Shown: positions 8,174-17,309 of the stretch, piece by piece
Numbering within the stretch: the first letter of the stretch is position 1
Layout of the letters: each line of letters begins with the position of its first letter
Source: Arcobacter defluvii
GTDB lineage: Bacteria > Campylobacterota > Campylobacteria > Campylobacterales > Arcobacteraceae
Direction: 5' to 3'
NCBI RefSeq assembly: GCF_013201725.1
Contig: NZ_CP053835.1
Span: forward strand, 372,001 to 436,000
DNA length: 64,000 nucleotides
Made by a program: the position numbers and the translations under genes
The notes under the pieces: model-generated
Seen by the model: the letters and a program-made list of their open reading frames with translations, nothing else
The model's database searches: none
Told to the model about the DNA's origin: nothing

Positions 8174-9196
8174 TTATTTTCTTATATTCAAGGTTTTAAA
8201 TCTATCACCCATTCCAGTTGGCTCTAGTAAAACTTTTATTTTTTGAGTCTCTTTTAAATAAGTGTTTTCATTTACATTTGCTTTTAAAATTTCTAATAAT
8301 TCTAAAATACCAAATTCAACTAAAGATTTTAATTGAGTATTAAAAACTATATCTTTTATTCCATTTTCTTTGAAACAATCACTTAAATAATTAAAGTGAA
8401 CATCATAGGTAATATCAGAATTTTTAAAGAGTTTTTCTAAATTTAGATTTTCTTCAAAAATTGGATAAACTGCATGTTTTTCATAAACTCTTGTACTAAA
8501 ATCATTTCTTGGAAATTTATCTCCATAATCAAAAGTTAGAAATTCAAAATGAGTTATATTTTTACAAATCGTATTTACAAAATCTTTGTAAGACAATGCA
8601 ACTTCACCTTTTGTGATACTGTATTTTTTACAATGATTTAAAATTTTTTCATCAATACAATCAATAAACTCTATTTTATGATTTTCTACCATTGCAATTT
8701 GTAAAATATTTTTATCATTTGTATAAACTAAATCACAAGAAAAAGCATCAAAAATCTCATTTGCAATAATATAGGCATTTTCAAGTTTAACCTCTGAAAT
8801 ATCATTAAAATGTTTTAGTTTGATAATATTTCCAAAAGATTCTTGTAAATATTTTTTTTGTTGATTTTGAAGATTTTCAAATCTTTCAACTATTGCAAAA
8901 TTTAAAGTATCAAGAAGTTTGGGTTTTAATGTATATATAAATTGGATTATATCTGCAAGTAAATATCCATGATGAGCACCAATTTCTAAAATTGTTGTAT
9001 TGTTTGGTAGAAATCCATCTTCAATCGAGCTAATAATTTTTTTTGCAATTGTGCCACCAAAAAAAGAAGAAGTAGAAACTGAAGTGAAAAAATCACCATC
9101 TTTTCCTATTTCTTTGTAGTTTGAATAATATCCATTTTTACCATAAAGCCAATCATTAAAATATGTACTAAATTTAATCATATACGATTGTATCAA
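8174..9196 (-). CDS. DUF185 / MidA-type SAM-dependent methyltransferase
   Basis: A 340-residue protein with the pattern of the MidA/NDUFAF7 family: an N-terminal DGDFFTSVSTSSFFGGTIA segment, then the SAM-binding ILEIGAHHGYLLADI and a later IIANEIFDAF motif. Mitochondrial NDUFAF7 methylates an arginine of a complex I subunit; the bacterial substrate is not known from sequence. It stands alone between thiS and the OmpA lipoprotein, with 52 and 28 base gaps. Confidence 0.8.
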   Translation of the reverse strand: MIQSYMIKFSTYFNDWLYGKNGYYSNYKEIGKDGDFFTSVSTSSFFGGTIAKKIISSIEDGFLPNNTTILEIGAHHGYLLADIIQFIYTLKPKLLDTLNFAIVERFENLQNQQKKYLQESFGNIIKLKHFNDISEVKLENAYIIANEIFDAFSCDLVYTNDKNILQIAMVENHKIEFIDCIDEKILNHCKKYSITKGEVALSYKDFVNTICKNITHFEFLTFDYGDKFPRNDFSTRVYEKHAVYPIFEENLNLEKLFKNSDITYDVHFNYLSDCFKENGIKDIVFNTQLKSLVEFGILELLEILKANVNENTYLKETQKIKVLLEPTGMGDRFKTLNIRK

Positions 9197-9224
9197 AAAA
9201 GCTGTAAATAAAAGGTTTTACCTT

Positions 9225-9950
9225 TTATTTACAAACATCTATAACAGATTGTTGATTTGGATATAAATAAACTTCAACTCTTCTATTTAGAGCCATATTT
9301 GCATCACTATTATTTAATGCAACTGGTTTGTCAAAAGAACAACCTCTTGAAAAAATTTGATTTGAAACACCAGAATTATATATAATATTTCCTACATTTG
9401 AAGCTCTTTGTTCAGATAGAGTTTGATTATAAGCATGAGTTCCACGGCTATCTGTGTGACCTACAACTTGAACTAATGTATTTGGATATTTTTGTAAAAC
9501 AGAGTTTATTTTAGATATTTTTGTTTGGGCACTATATGTTGGATTTGCAGAATTAGTTTCAAACATCATGTCATCTCTGAACATAACTTTTACGTAGTTA
9601 TCAGTATTTGAAACGATTAAATCTTGATTTGGGTCTAAAACGGCATTTGGATTATTATTTACATTTGTATTTAAACTTTGAGCAACTTCTTGAGCTTGTT
9701 TATCCATACTATAACCAATTGCTCCACCAATTGCTGCACCTGCAACTGCACCAATTACTTTATTTCGTCCTTTGTTCCCACCACCAATATTATTTCCTAA
9801 AACAATACCTGCAATTGCTCCAAGAGTTGTTCCAATAATTGCATTTTGATTATTGTCATAAGTTTCGTTTCCGGTTCTTTGAGCACAACCAGTTAATAAA
9901 CTTGCAATTACGGTAGTCGATAATAAAAATTTAAAATTTAGATATTTCAT
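9225..9950 (-). CDS. OmpA-family lipoprotein with glycine-zipper domain
   Basis: A 241-residue outer-membrane lipoprotein. The signal peptide ends in a lipobox with C22 (SLLTGC). Next comes a glycine-zipper region at about residues 38-85 (GTTLGAIAGIVLGNNIGGG...GAVAGAAIGGAIG). The C-terminal OmpA-like domain (about 125-235) has VVGHTDSRGTHAYNQTLSEQ and the NRRVEVYL end, which bind peptidoglycan. It probably tethers the envelope layers; the YiaD-type combination of zipper and OmpA domain is common. It is monocistronic and divergent from pyk. The ATG follows a GAGGTTATT ribosome-binding element. Confidence 0.93.
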   Translation of the reverse strand: MKYLNFKFLLSTTVIASLLTGCAQRTGNETYDNNQNAIIGTTLGAIAGIVLGNNIGGGNKGRNKVIGAVAGAAIGGAIGYSMDKQAQEVAQSLNTNVNNNPNAVLDPNQDLIVSNTDNYVKVMFRDDMMFETNSANPTYSAQTKISKINSVLQKYPNTLVQVVGHTDSRGTHAYNQTLSEQRASNVGNIIYNSGVSNQIFSRGCSFDKPVALNNSDANMALNRRVEVYLYPNQQSVIDVCK

Positions 9951-10042
9951 AATAACCTCTTTTTATATGTAATAAGCGATTTTAACATAAAAATTATGTA
10001 AGAATAGTGAAACAATATAGTTACTCTATTGTAACAATATTA

Positions 10043-10072
10043 TGTTATAATAAAAATAACTTTTTGAAGGAG
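10043..10072 (+). promoter_or_regulatory. Extended -10 promoter and ribosome-binding site of pyk
   Basis: An extended -10 element, TG-T-TATAAT, lies at 10043-10051. AAGGAG at 10067-10072 is five bases before the pyk ATG. The short distance implies a leader of about 20 bases. Confidence 0.65.
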
Positions 10073-10077
10073 AATCT

Positions 10078-11544
10078 ATGGAAAAAAGAACAAAAATATT
10101 AGCAACTTTAGGCCCAGCAAGCCATAGTTTAGAAATGATTGAAGGATTGATTAAAGCTGGTGCAAACATGTTTAGATTAAACTTTTCGCATGGAAGCCAT
10201 GAATATCATTTAGAAACATTAAATAATATTAGAACAGCTATGAAAAATACAGGGAAAACGGTTGGAATTTTACAAGATATTTCAGGTCCAAAAGTAAGAA
10301 TTGGAGATTTAAAAGAGCCTTTTTCACTTTATAGAGATGATGTAATTACTTTTTTAAAAGATGAAATGGTTGGATATAAAAAAGCAGATAAAGAGTATGT
10401 TGTATCTATTAATTATCCAGATATTTTAGATAAAGTAAAAATTGATGAATATATTTATTTATATGATGGAACAATTAGAGCAAAAGTTATTGAAACAGGA
10501 AAAGAAGTAAAAGCTAGAATTGAAAATCATGGAACTTTATCTTCACGAAAAGGTGTAAATTTCCCAAATACTGTGATTGATATTGATGTAATTACAAAAA
10601 AAGATGAAAAAGATATAGCTTGGGGTGTTGAGCATGAAGTTGATTATTTTGCAATTTCATTTGTTCAAAATGCAAGAGATATGCGAAAAGCTAGAAATCT
10701 TTTAAATGGATATAAAGGTAAATTAATAGCAAAAATTGAAAAATTTGATGCAGTTGAAAATATTGATGAAATTATAGAAGCTAGTGATGGATTGATGGTT
10801 GCAAGGGGAGATTTAGGAATAGAAGTTCCTTATTATGATGTTCCAACTATTCAAAAAATGCTTATTAAAAAAGCAAATTTAAAAGGAATCCCAGTAATCA
10901 CTGCAACTCAAATGCTTTTATCAATGACTCAAAATGAAAGAGCAACAAGAGCTGAAATTTCTGACGTTGCAAATGCAGTTTTAGATGGAACAGATGTTGT
11001 TATGCTTAGTGAAGAGAGTGCAGTTGGAGAAGATCCAATAAATGTAGTTGATACAATGCATAATATCATTGCAAAAACTGAAGGTATTTATAATTATGAA
11101 AAACAATATAAGTTCCCTTATTTGGATGAATTTGATGTTATTCAAGCAACAGTAACAAAACTTGCAGATGATTTAAAAGCAGATGGTATTTTAGCACTTA
11201 CAAGTTCTGGAAAATCAGCAACAAAAATGTCAAGATATAGACCAAAAACTCCTATTTATACTTTTACACATAAGAAAAAAATATTAAATTCTCTAACAGC
11301 TGTTTGGGGAGTTGAACCAGTTGGAATTATCAAAGAAGCTCAAGCTTCAAAAATGTTTCAAAAAATGTTGAAATCTTTAGATGAAAAAGGTTTATTAAAT
11401 AAAAAAGGTTTATATGTAGCAACAGTAGGTTATCCAGTTGGAATGCCAGGAAGTACAAATACAATAAAAATCTTAACTCCATCAGAAATGGAATATTACT
11501 TAAATTATAAAGAAAGTAAAGAAAAAGATAAAAAATCTAAATAA
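10078..11544 (+). CDS. pyk: Pyruvate kinase
   Basis: Pyruvate kinase converts phosphoenolpyruvate and ADP to pyruvate and ATP. The 488-residue protein shows the full pattern: KILATLGPAS at the start, MFRLNFSHGSHEYH, the IAKIEKFDAVENIDEI active-site lysine motif, and MVARGDLGIEVP followed by PVITATQML and the TRAEISDVANAV segment. The C-terminal third has the allosteric-domain pattern with ILALTSSGKSATKMSRYRP. A lysine-rich tail ends the protein. It is a single-gene unit with its own promoter and a hairpin after the stop. Confidence 0.97.
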   Translation: MEKRTKILATLGPASHSLEMIEGLIKAGANMFRLNFSHGSHEYHLETLNNIRTAMKNTGKTVGILQDISGPKVRIGDLKEPFSLYRDDVITFLKDEMVGYKKADKEYVVSINYPDILDKVKIDEYIYLYDGTIRAKVIETGKEVKARIENHGTLSSRKGVNFPNTVIDIDVITKKDEKDIAWGVEHEVDYFAISFVQNARDMRKARNLLNGYKGKLIAKIEKFDAVENIDEIIEASDGLMVARGDLGIEVPYYDVPTIQKMLIKKANLKGIPVITATQMLLSMTQNERATRAEISDVANAVLDGTDVVMLSEESAVGEDPINVVDTMHNIIAKTEGIYNYEKQYKFPYLDEFDVIQATVTKLADDLKADGILALTSSGKSATKMSRYRPKTPIYTFTHKKKILNSLTAVWGVEPVGIIKEAQASKMFQKMLKSLDEKGLLNKKGLYVATVGYPVGMPGSTNTIKILTPSEMEYYLNYKESKEKDKKSK

Positions 11545-11550
11545 TATATT

Positions 11551-11585
11551 TGTATGCAAAAACTTCTAATGAAGTTTTGCATACA
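11551..11585. terminator. Hairpin between convergent pyk and the TolC-family gene
   Basis: A stem of about 15 bp (TGTATGCAAAAACTTC and GAAGTTTTGCATACA, one bulged A) closes a four-base TAAT loop. It spans the end of the minus-strand TolC-family gene (stop at 11566-11568). It lacks an evident long U-tract, so factor-dependent help is possible. Confidence 0.6.
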
Positions 11586-12768
11586 GTTCTAAAAGTTCTA
11601 GTTGTTTTTCAACTTCAAATATTTTTAAATCTAAAGATTTGATTTTCTGTGAGTTTTGTAAAGTATCAACATCACTTTGTGTTTTAATTTGTGCTTGTTT
11701 TTCTTCATTTATGATCTTTAAAATAGAGTCATAAACTTCTAAATCTTCTCTTGTTATTTGTAGTCTCTCATCAAGCATAGATATTTTTTCAAGTTTTGTT
11801 TTGAAAAAAGTTTTTTCATCATCTTCACTATTTTCTAAATTTAATTTTGATTTTAAGTAATCGATTTTTGTACTTTGAATATCATTGAATGTTCTACTAT
11901 CAAATGGTATGTTTAAAGTCAATCCAAATGTTTGGTCATTTTCTTTTGTATATTTTATACTATTATCTGTATCATGATATTTTGAGTAAGTATAATAAGC
12001 ATTTACACTTGGTAAATATTTTGCCATAGTCATATAAGAATAATTACCTTTTTTTTCAATATCAGCTTGAGCTTTTTTTAGTTCGATATTATTTTCTAAA
12101 AACTCTTTTTGGCTAAATATTTTAAATATAGGAAGTTCAAATTTTGTGTAATCTTGTGATGAAATATTATTGAAACTATTGATTAAATCTTGTTTTTGAT
12201 ACTTTAAATCAACTAAATTATGTTTTGAACTATTTAGTGTAAGAAGTGCATCATCTAAATAAGAAGTATCTAAAAAACCATTTAGAACTTGTTCTTTTTT
12301 TCTATTTACATCTATTTTTGCATTTTCTAAAGTATATTTTGCTTTTTGAATATTTAAATTTGTTTTTTCAATATTATAAAGATATTGTAAAGCTTGTTTT
12401 ACAAGGTCTTTTTGTTGTTGGTCCAATTCAAGTGCTGCATAATCATAAGTTGAATCTGCATATTTTATGGCTTTATAAATTCCACCACTTTGAAAAATTG
12501 GCTGATTTATAGAAATAAGTGAACGCTCAGTTTTTTCATCTTCACCTAAATTTTTAGTATATTGATAAGTTATTGGATTTATCCAATCTTTTCTTAGTTT
12601 AGAGCTGTCTTCTTTTATTTGTTCTTTTGATAACTCAATATTTTTTAATCTTTTTTCTGAAATTATTTTTGTATCAAAAGCATCTTTTGTATCATCTGAT
12701 GCAAAAAGACTTAAAGAGATTAAACTACAAAATAGTAGTTTAACCTTGCTTGATTTTATCAAGTGCAT
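11566..12768 (-). CDS. TolC-family outer membrane efflux protein
   Basis: A 400-residue protein with a signal peptide (VKLLFCSLISLSLFAS) and long amphipathic helices with heptads, in the two-repeat layout of TolC-type channel proteins: YTKNLGEDEKTERSLISINQPIF, then later LTLNIPFDSRTFNDIQ, the paired strand regions. I chose the ATG at 12768, which has an AAGG element before it; the start lies inside the 3' end of argD (29-base overlap). No membrane-fusion or inner-membrane pump gene is adjacent, so its partner pump must be encoded elsewhere. It is slightly short for the family (about 420-480). Confidence 0.8.
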   Translation of the reverse strand: MHLIKSSKVKLLFCSLISLSLFASDDTKDAFDTKIISEKRLKNIELSKEQIKEDSSKLRKDWINPITYQYTKNLGEDEKTERSLISINQPIFQSGGIYKAIKYADSTYDYAALELDQQQKDLVKQALQYLYNIEKTNLNIQKAKYTLENAKIDVNRKKEQVLNGFLDTSYLDDALLTLNSSKHNLVDLKYQKQDLINSFNNISSQDYTKFELPIFKIFSQKEFLENNIELKKAQADIEKKGNYSYMTMAKYLPSVNAYYTYSKYHDTDNSIKYTKENDQTFGLTLNIPFDSRTFNDIQSTKIDYLKSKLNLENSEDDEKTFFKTKLEKISMLDERLQITREDLEVYDSILKIINEEKQAQIKTQSDVDTLQNSQKIKSLDLKIFEVEKQLELLELYAKLH

Positions 12769-13939
12769 TTTGCAGCCTTTTGAAACCTTCATCAATTTCT
12801 GCTTTTGAGATTGTAAGTGCTGGAAGAAGTCTTAGAGTATTTTTTCCTGCTTTTAAAACTAAAACTCCACATTCAAAAGCTGTTTTAATCACAAGTGCCA
12901 AAGTTTCCGCATCTTTAACTCTTAATCCTCTCATAAGTCCAAGACCTACATTTTCAGTAAATATTTCTCTATTGTTTTCAAAAAATTCATTTAATTTAGA
13001 ATTATAATAAATGATAGTTTCATCTAATGTTCCAGTATCTTTTAACTCTTCTAAAATATCTAAAACTTCTAAAGCAGCAGTTGTAACTAAATAATTTCCT
13101 CCAAAAGTTGAACCATGATCACCTGGAGAAAAAATATCTTTATGTTTTGTTAAAACAGCCCCAATAGGAACTCCACCACCAAGACCTTTTGCAAGAGTGA
13201 TAATATCAGGTTCAATTTCATAAAGATTAGAAGCTAAAAATTCACCTGTTCTAAAAACACCTGTTTGAACTTCATCTATGATTAATAAAATATTATTCTC
13301 TTTTAAAAATTTTGCTAATTCTTGAATATCTTTTTTATTAAAAGGTTGAACTCCACCTTCTCCTTGTACAAGTTCTATCATAACAGCAACTGTCTCATTA
13401 TCAATTGCATTATAAATATCATCTATTTTATTATGATATGAAAATCCTTCTGGATAAGGAGCAAAATTTGGTGTATGCATAGATTCTTGACCAGTTGCTT
13501 TTACAGTTGTAATTGTTCTTCCATGGAAAGAGTGTTCTAATGTGATAACTTTATATCTTTTATTTTCAAATTTTGTTTCACCATATTTTCTAGCAATTTT
13601 TATAGCACCTTCATTTGCTTCAGCACCACTATTTGAGAAAAATGTTCTTATATCATAACCACTTAATTCTCTTATTTTTTTTGCAAGTTTTGCTTGTGGT
13701 TCAATTGCATATAAGTTTGAAATATGAGTTATATTTGATATTTGTTGATATATTTTATCTGCAACTCTTTTATTTCCATGTCCAACACTAACTACAGCTA
13801 TTCCAGATGTAAAGTCTATATAATCTTTATCATTTTCATCAAATAGCGTGGCATTGATACCTTTTTTGAAATTTACATAATTTCTTGCATAAGTATGAAG
13901 TACATACTCTTTGTCCATTTGTTCTAATTGTTCATTCAT
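12740..13939 (-). CDS. argD: Acetylornithine aminotransferase
   Basis: ArgD transfers an amino group from glutamate to N-acetylglutamate semialdehyde in arginine synthesis, and often also serves the diaminopimelate route. The 399-residue class III aminotransferase shows FTSGIAVVSVGHGN, FFSNSGAEANEGAIK, FHGRTITTVKATGQ, IDEVQTGVFRTGEF and TLAKGLGGGVPIGAVL with the PLP lysine. Its length and the HTYARNYVNFKKG start are typical of ArgD. It overlaps the start of the TolC-family gene by 29 bases. Confidence 0.93.
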   Translation of the reverse strand: MNEQLEQMDKEYVLHTYARNYVNFKKGINATLFDENDKDYIDFTSGIAVVSVGHGNKRVADKIYQQISNITHISNLYAIEPQAKLAKKIRELSGYDIRTFFSNSGAEANEGAIKIARKYGETKFENKRYKVITLEHSFHGRTITTVKATGQESMHTPNFAPYPEGFSYHNKIDDIYNAIDNETVAVMIELVQGEGGVQPFNKKDIQELAKFLKENNILLIIDEVQTGVFRTGEFLASNLYEIEPDIITLAKGLGGGVPIGAVLTKHKDIFSPGDHGSTFGGNYLVTTAALEVLDILEELKDTGTLDETIIYYNSKLNEFFENNREIFTENVGLGLMRGLRVKDAETLALVIKTAFECGVLVLKAGKNTLRLLPALTISKAEIDEGFKRLQNALDKIKQG

Positions 13940-14000
13940 TTCTTTTCCTAAAAAAATTTAGATATATTTTGGCAAGATTATATCCAAAATATATTTATAC

Positions 14001-16331
14001 TTATTGATTAATTGCTTTACTATAATATCGATTTAAATCAAATAATCCATATTGTAAAGAATCTTGTTTTTTAAACTCATTATTAAACCAATCAAAATTT
14101 TCCCAAAAATTTGAATCTGCCCGATTTATAACAAATTTAGATATTCTTTTATCATCATTTGGAGTATCTTTATAGTTTTGTAAAAGATTGAAAAATTCAT
14201 TTAAATCATTTTGATTTACAACTACAAAAAGATTTGGATAAGAACCTATAAATCCTTTTACAAAATTTATTCTATCTTTTGATGGCTCTAACCTTGATTC
14301 TTCATCAAAAAGTAAAGCAACATTTTTATGCCATCTATTTATAACTAAAGTATATACAAAATTCTCTCCTGAGTTCATTTTGATTCTAATATAAGCTAAA
14401 TTTGATTCTCCATCTGTAAAATGTTTTATAATTTTTGAACTATTAGGTAAAGTTAAAGTTTTAAATGTCTTTTCAATTTCTTCTTTAGTATTATAAACTT
14501 TTTTAATTTCATTTTGTTTATAACCATCTTCTATAAAATTTATAGAATCTCTTTTGGTATTTGTATAGTCTAAAACTTTATTTGCAAACTCTTTTTTGAA
14601 ATCTTTAGTTTGATATTTTATATCAACATTGTTATCTGAAGGAATATAAACAGATAAATATTGAGCTAACCAACCTTCATACCAAGAATTAAAATATTCT
14701 TGTCTTGACTCTTTTGGTAAAAATTCTAAGAAATTACTCTCTCCTTCAATTCTAAGTCTATCCATATGAGTTCGTACTAATAATTGGTGTGCTGTATTTC
14801 CAAATACATCGAAACCTGCAACTAAAGAGTAGTAAATACGTTCTAATAAAGGAAAATCAATAACCCATAAAGTTTTAGGAATATCTCCAAAAGCACCTTT
14901 ATGAACAGAAGCAGAATTAAAATGTCTATAAATAGTTAATATTGAATCATTTTCTTGAGTTTGATTTCCTTTCCAAATTGCATTAAAATTTAACCCATTT
15001 GGATAATATTGTTTATATACAGAAGCTTTATTTGTTTCATATTTTTTTGCTAATTCATAATTATCTAAAGCTTTGAATGTTTTAAATAAGCTAGGATCTT
15101 CTCCATACTCATTTGGTATAGATAAATTTGGAATATTATCATGTAAAAAATATTTATCTTGTAGACTTAAATCGTATTTTGGATCCATAAACATTACCCA
15201 AAAATGGTCATTTATTACATTTAAGGCAATTTGCCCTTTACAAACAGGACCTCTAATAAATGTCATAATAATATAATGAATATCATCAAGTAAAAATTGA
15301 TATCTACTACTTGCTGGAATTTGTTCGAAAATTTTTAAAGCATTTGCAGAAATTTTACTATCATAAGGTGGTAAATATGGTTTTTGTTCCCAAGTTGGTT
15401 TTATAAAAAGTTCATTATATCTTTCAAGTTTTTTATCATTTAATTCATAAACCATATGTGTTTTATGAACAATAGTTGATTCAATTTTTCTAAATCTATA
15501 ATAAAATGGTTCTTTTACTTCGTCATAAGGAAATCTTGTAGCAATAATTTTTGGTTTAAAACCAGTTGGCGTAGTTGAACGTATTAATTCAAAAAAATTG
15601 CCACTTTTTTCATCAAAACTTATATGAGCTAAAAATAGATGTTCATAAATATATCTTGAAGTTACTTGATATTTTGTCTCTTTATTATTTAAAAACGCTT
15701 CAAACTTTTTGATTTGTTCTTTTTCAAAATTATTAATATCATCTTTTTTTGTATCATCAATTGCACCATCTTTTAACCAAGTCATTAGAAGATTGTATTC
15801 TTCTTTTTTAAGTGCTGGAAATCCATAAGGCATTCCTTTATGTGGGTTATCTTCAAAAAATAAAGCTAATTCATCTTTATCTTTTGTACAACTAAGTTCA
15901 TCTTCTTCTGGAGAATAATTTCCTAAATTTAAAGGATTTTTATCTTTTTGAAAAAGATATTGCATCATTATTGATTCATTAGAGTTTTCTAAATAATCAA
16001 CAACAGAAAAAAAGCCTTTCCCTCTCCATTCTTTTTGATTTATAGCATCAATAAATAATCTTGTTGGACTATCTGCATTCATTCTATTTGCATAAACATC
16101 AGCTTTAGAACCACCTCTTTCAAGTCCTTCATAAGAAGAGAGTTTTAATTGACAAGGAGAGTTGTAACATGAGTGACAAGATACACATCTATTATCTAAA
16201 ATGGGTTTAATATCATTTGTGAAAGATATTTCTTTATTTACAGTTTCAAAACTTACAGGCTCAAGAGGTTTTACTGAACACGCTGTAAATAAAAGAGTAA
16301 ATAAAGAAATAATTATTAATTGTAATTTCAT
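14001..16331 (-). CDS. cti: Fatty acid cis/trans isomerase (Cti)
   Basis: Cti is a periplasmic haem protein that turns cis-unsaturated membrane acyl chains into trans, which stiffens the membrane under solvent or heat stress. The 776-residue protein has a signal with a lipobox-like LLFTACS (C18) and a c-type haem site CVSCH at residues 49-53. It also has the family's long soluble region with YSPEEDELSC, HKGMPYGFPAL and IFGNTAHQLL-type motifs (here DVFGNTAHQLLVRTHMDRLR). Length agrees with Pseudomonas and Vibrio Cti. It has its own promoter region and is divergent from pyrB. Confidence 0.9.
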   Translation of the reverse strand: MKLQLIIISLFTLLFTACSVKPLEPVSFETVNKEISFTNDIKPILDNRCVSCHSCYNSPCQLKLSSYEGLERGGSKADVYANRMNADSPTRLFIDAINQKEWRGKGFFSVVDYLENSNESIMMQYLFQKDKNPLNLGNYSPEEDELSCTKDKDELALFFEDNPHKGMPYGFPALKKEEYNLLMTWLKDGAIDDTKKDDINNFEKEQIKKFEAFLNNKETKYQVTSRYIYEHLFLAHISFDEKSGNFFELIRSTTPTGFKPKIIATRFPYDEVKEPFYYRFRKIESTIVHKTHMVYELNDKKLERYNELFIKPTWEQKPYLPPYDSKISANALKIFEQIPASSRYQFLLDDIHYIIMTFIRGPVCKGQIALNVINDHFWVMFMDPKYDLSLQDKYFLHDNIPNLSIPNEYGEDPSLFKTFKALDNYELAKKYETNKASVYKQYYPNGLNFNAIWKGNQTQENDSILTIYRHFNSASVHKGAFGDIPKTLWVIDFPLLERIYYSLVAGFDVFGNTAHQLLVRTHMDRLRIEGESNFLEFLPKESRQEYFNSWYEGWLAQYLSVYIPSDNNVDIKYQTKDFKKEFANKVLDYTNTKRDSINFIEDGYKQNEIKKVYNTKEEIEKTFKTLTLPNSSKIIKHFTDGESNLAYIRIKMNSGENFVYTLVINRWHKNVALLFDEESRLEPSKDRINFVKGFIGSYPNLFVVVNQNDLNEFFNLLQNYKDTPNDDKRISKFVINRADSNFWENFDWFNNEFKKQDSLQYGLFDLNRYYSKAINQ

Positions 16332-16427
16332 AAAAATGTCCTAAAAAATAAAGTTTTGTATTATACAAAAAGTTTTATTTTTTAAACTCCTTTTTGCTAA
16401 AATCCAAACTAAAATTAAAGGAAAAAA

Positions 16428-17306
16428 ATGCAGCATTTGATTAGAACTTCGGATTTTTCAAAAGAAGAGATAATGGGCATCTTTGATGATGCAAGAGAGT
16501 TTTTAAAATTTGAACCAAATGAAATTTTAAAAGGTAAAATTATAGTTACTTTGTTTTTTGAAAATTCTACAAGGACTAGAAGTTCATTTGAAATTGCAGC
16601 TAAGAGATTAGGAGCTGAGGTTGTATCACTTGATGTAGGAACATCTTCTACAAATAAAGGTGAAACAATTTTTGATACAGTTGCAAATATAAATGCTATG
16701 AAACCAGATGCAATTATTATTAGACATAGTGAATGTGGATTACCAGAAAGTTTAACAGGTTTTGTAGATTGTCCTATAATAAATGCAGGTGATGGAAAAC
16801 ATTCACATCCAACTCAAGCTCTTTTAGATTTATTTACAATTTATGAGCATTTTGAAGGAAAAACTGAAGGTAAAAAAATAGCAATAGTTGGAGATGTAAA
16901 AAGTTCAAGAGTTGCAGGTTCAAATAGAAGGTTACTACCAAGATTTGGAATTGATGTAAATTTAGTTGCTCCTGATTGTTTTAAATATGAAGGAGATGAA
17001 TTTAAACAATATAATAATATCAATGAAATAATAGATGAACTTGATATTATTATGAGTTTAAGAACACAACTTGAAAGACACAATCAAATATATTTTGAAT
17101 CTTTACAAGAATATGCAAAAGATTATTGTATTACAAATGAAGTTGTAGGAGATAGAGATATTATCCTTTTACACCCAGGACCAGTTAATAGAAATGTTGA
17201 TATTAGCGATGAAATGTTAAAAGATCCAAGATCAAAAGTTTTAAAACAAGTAACTCATGGTGTTGCTATAAGAGCTGCTGTTCTTAAAAAACTTATTTTA
17301 AAGTAA
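16428..17306 (+). CDS. pyrB: Aspartate carbamoyltransferase catalytic subunit
   Basis: PyrB joins carbamoyl phosphate and aspartate in pyrimidine synthesis. The 292-residue protein contains FFENSTRTRSSFEIAAKRLG and DGKHSHPTQALLDLFTI, both carbamoyl-phosphate binding, and LHPGPVNRNVDI near the C-terminus. An AAAGGA element precedes the ATG. It is followed after 3 bases by a TTG-started pabB, so pyrimidine and folate precursors are made from one transcript. No pyrI regulatory subunit gene follows. Confidence 0.96.
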   Translation: MQHLIRTSDFSKEEIMGIFDDAREFLKFEPNEILKGKIIVTLFFENSTRTRSSFEIAAKRLGAEVVSLDVGTSSTNKGETIFDTVANINAMKPDAIIIRHSECGLPESLTGFVDCPIINAGDGKHSHPTQALLDLFTIYEHFEGKTEGKKIAIVGDVKSSRVAGSNRRLLPRFGIDVNLVAPDCFKYEGDEFKQYNNINEIIDELDIIMSLRTQLERHNQIYFESLQEYAKDYCITNEVVGDRDIILLHPGPVNRNVDISDEMLKDPRSKVLKQVTHGVAIRAAVLKKLILK

Positions 17307-17309
17307 AAA

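Noticed and set aside
9608-9838. Open frame opposite the OmpA lipoprotein gene
   Set aside because: It is a shadow of the glycine/leucine-rich coding strand, with no ribosome-binding site and low-complexity composition.
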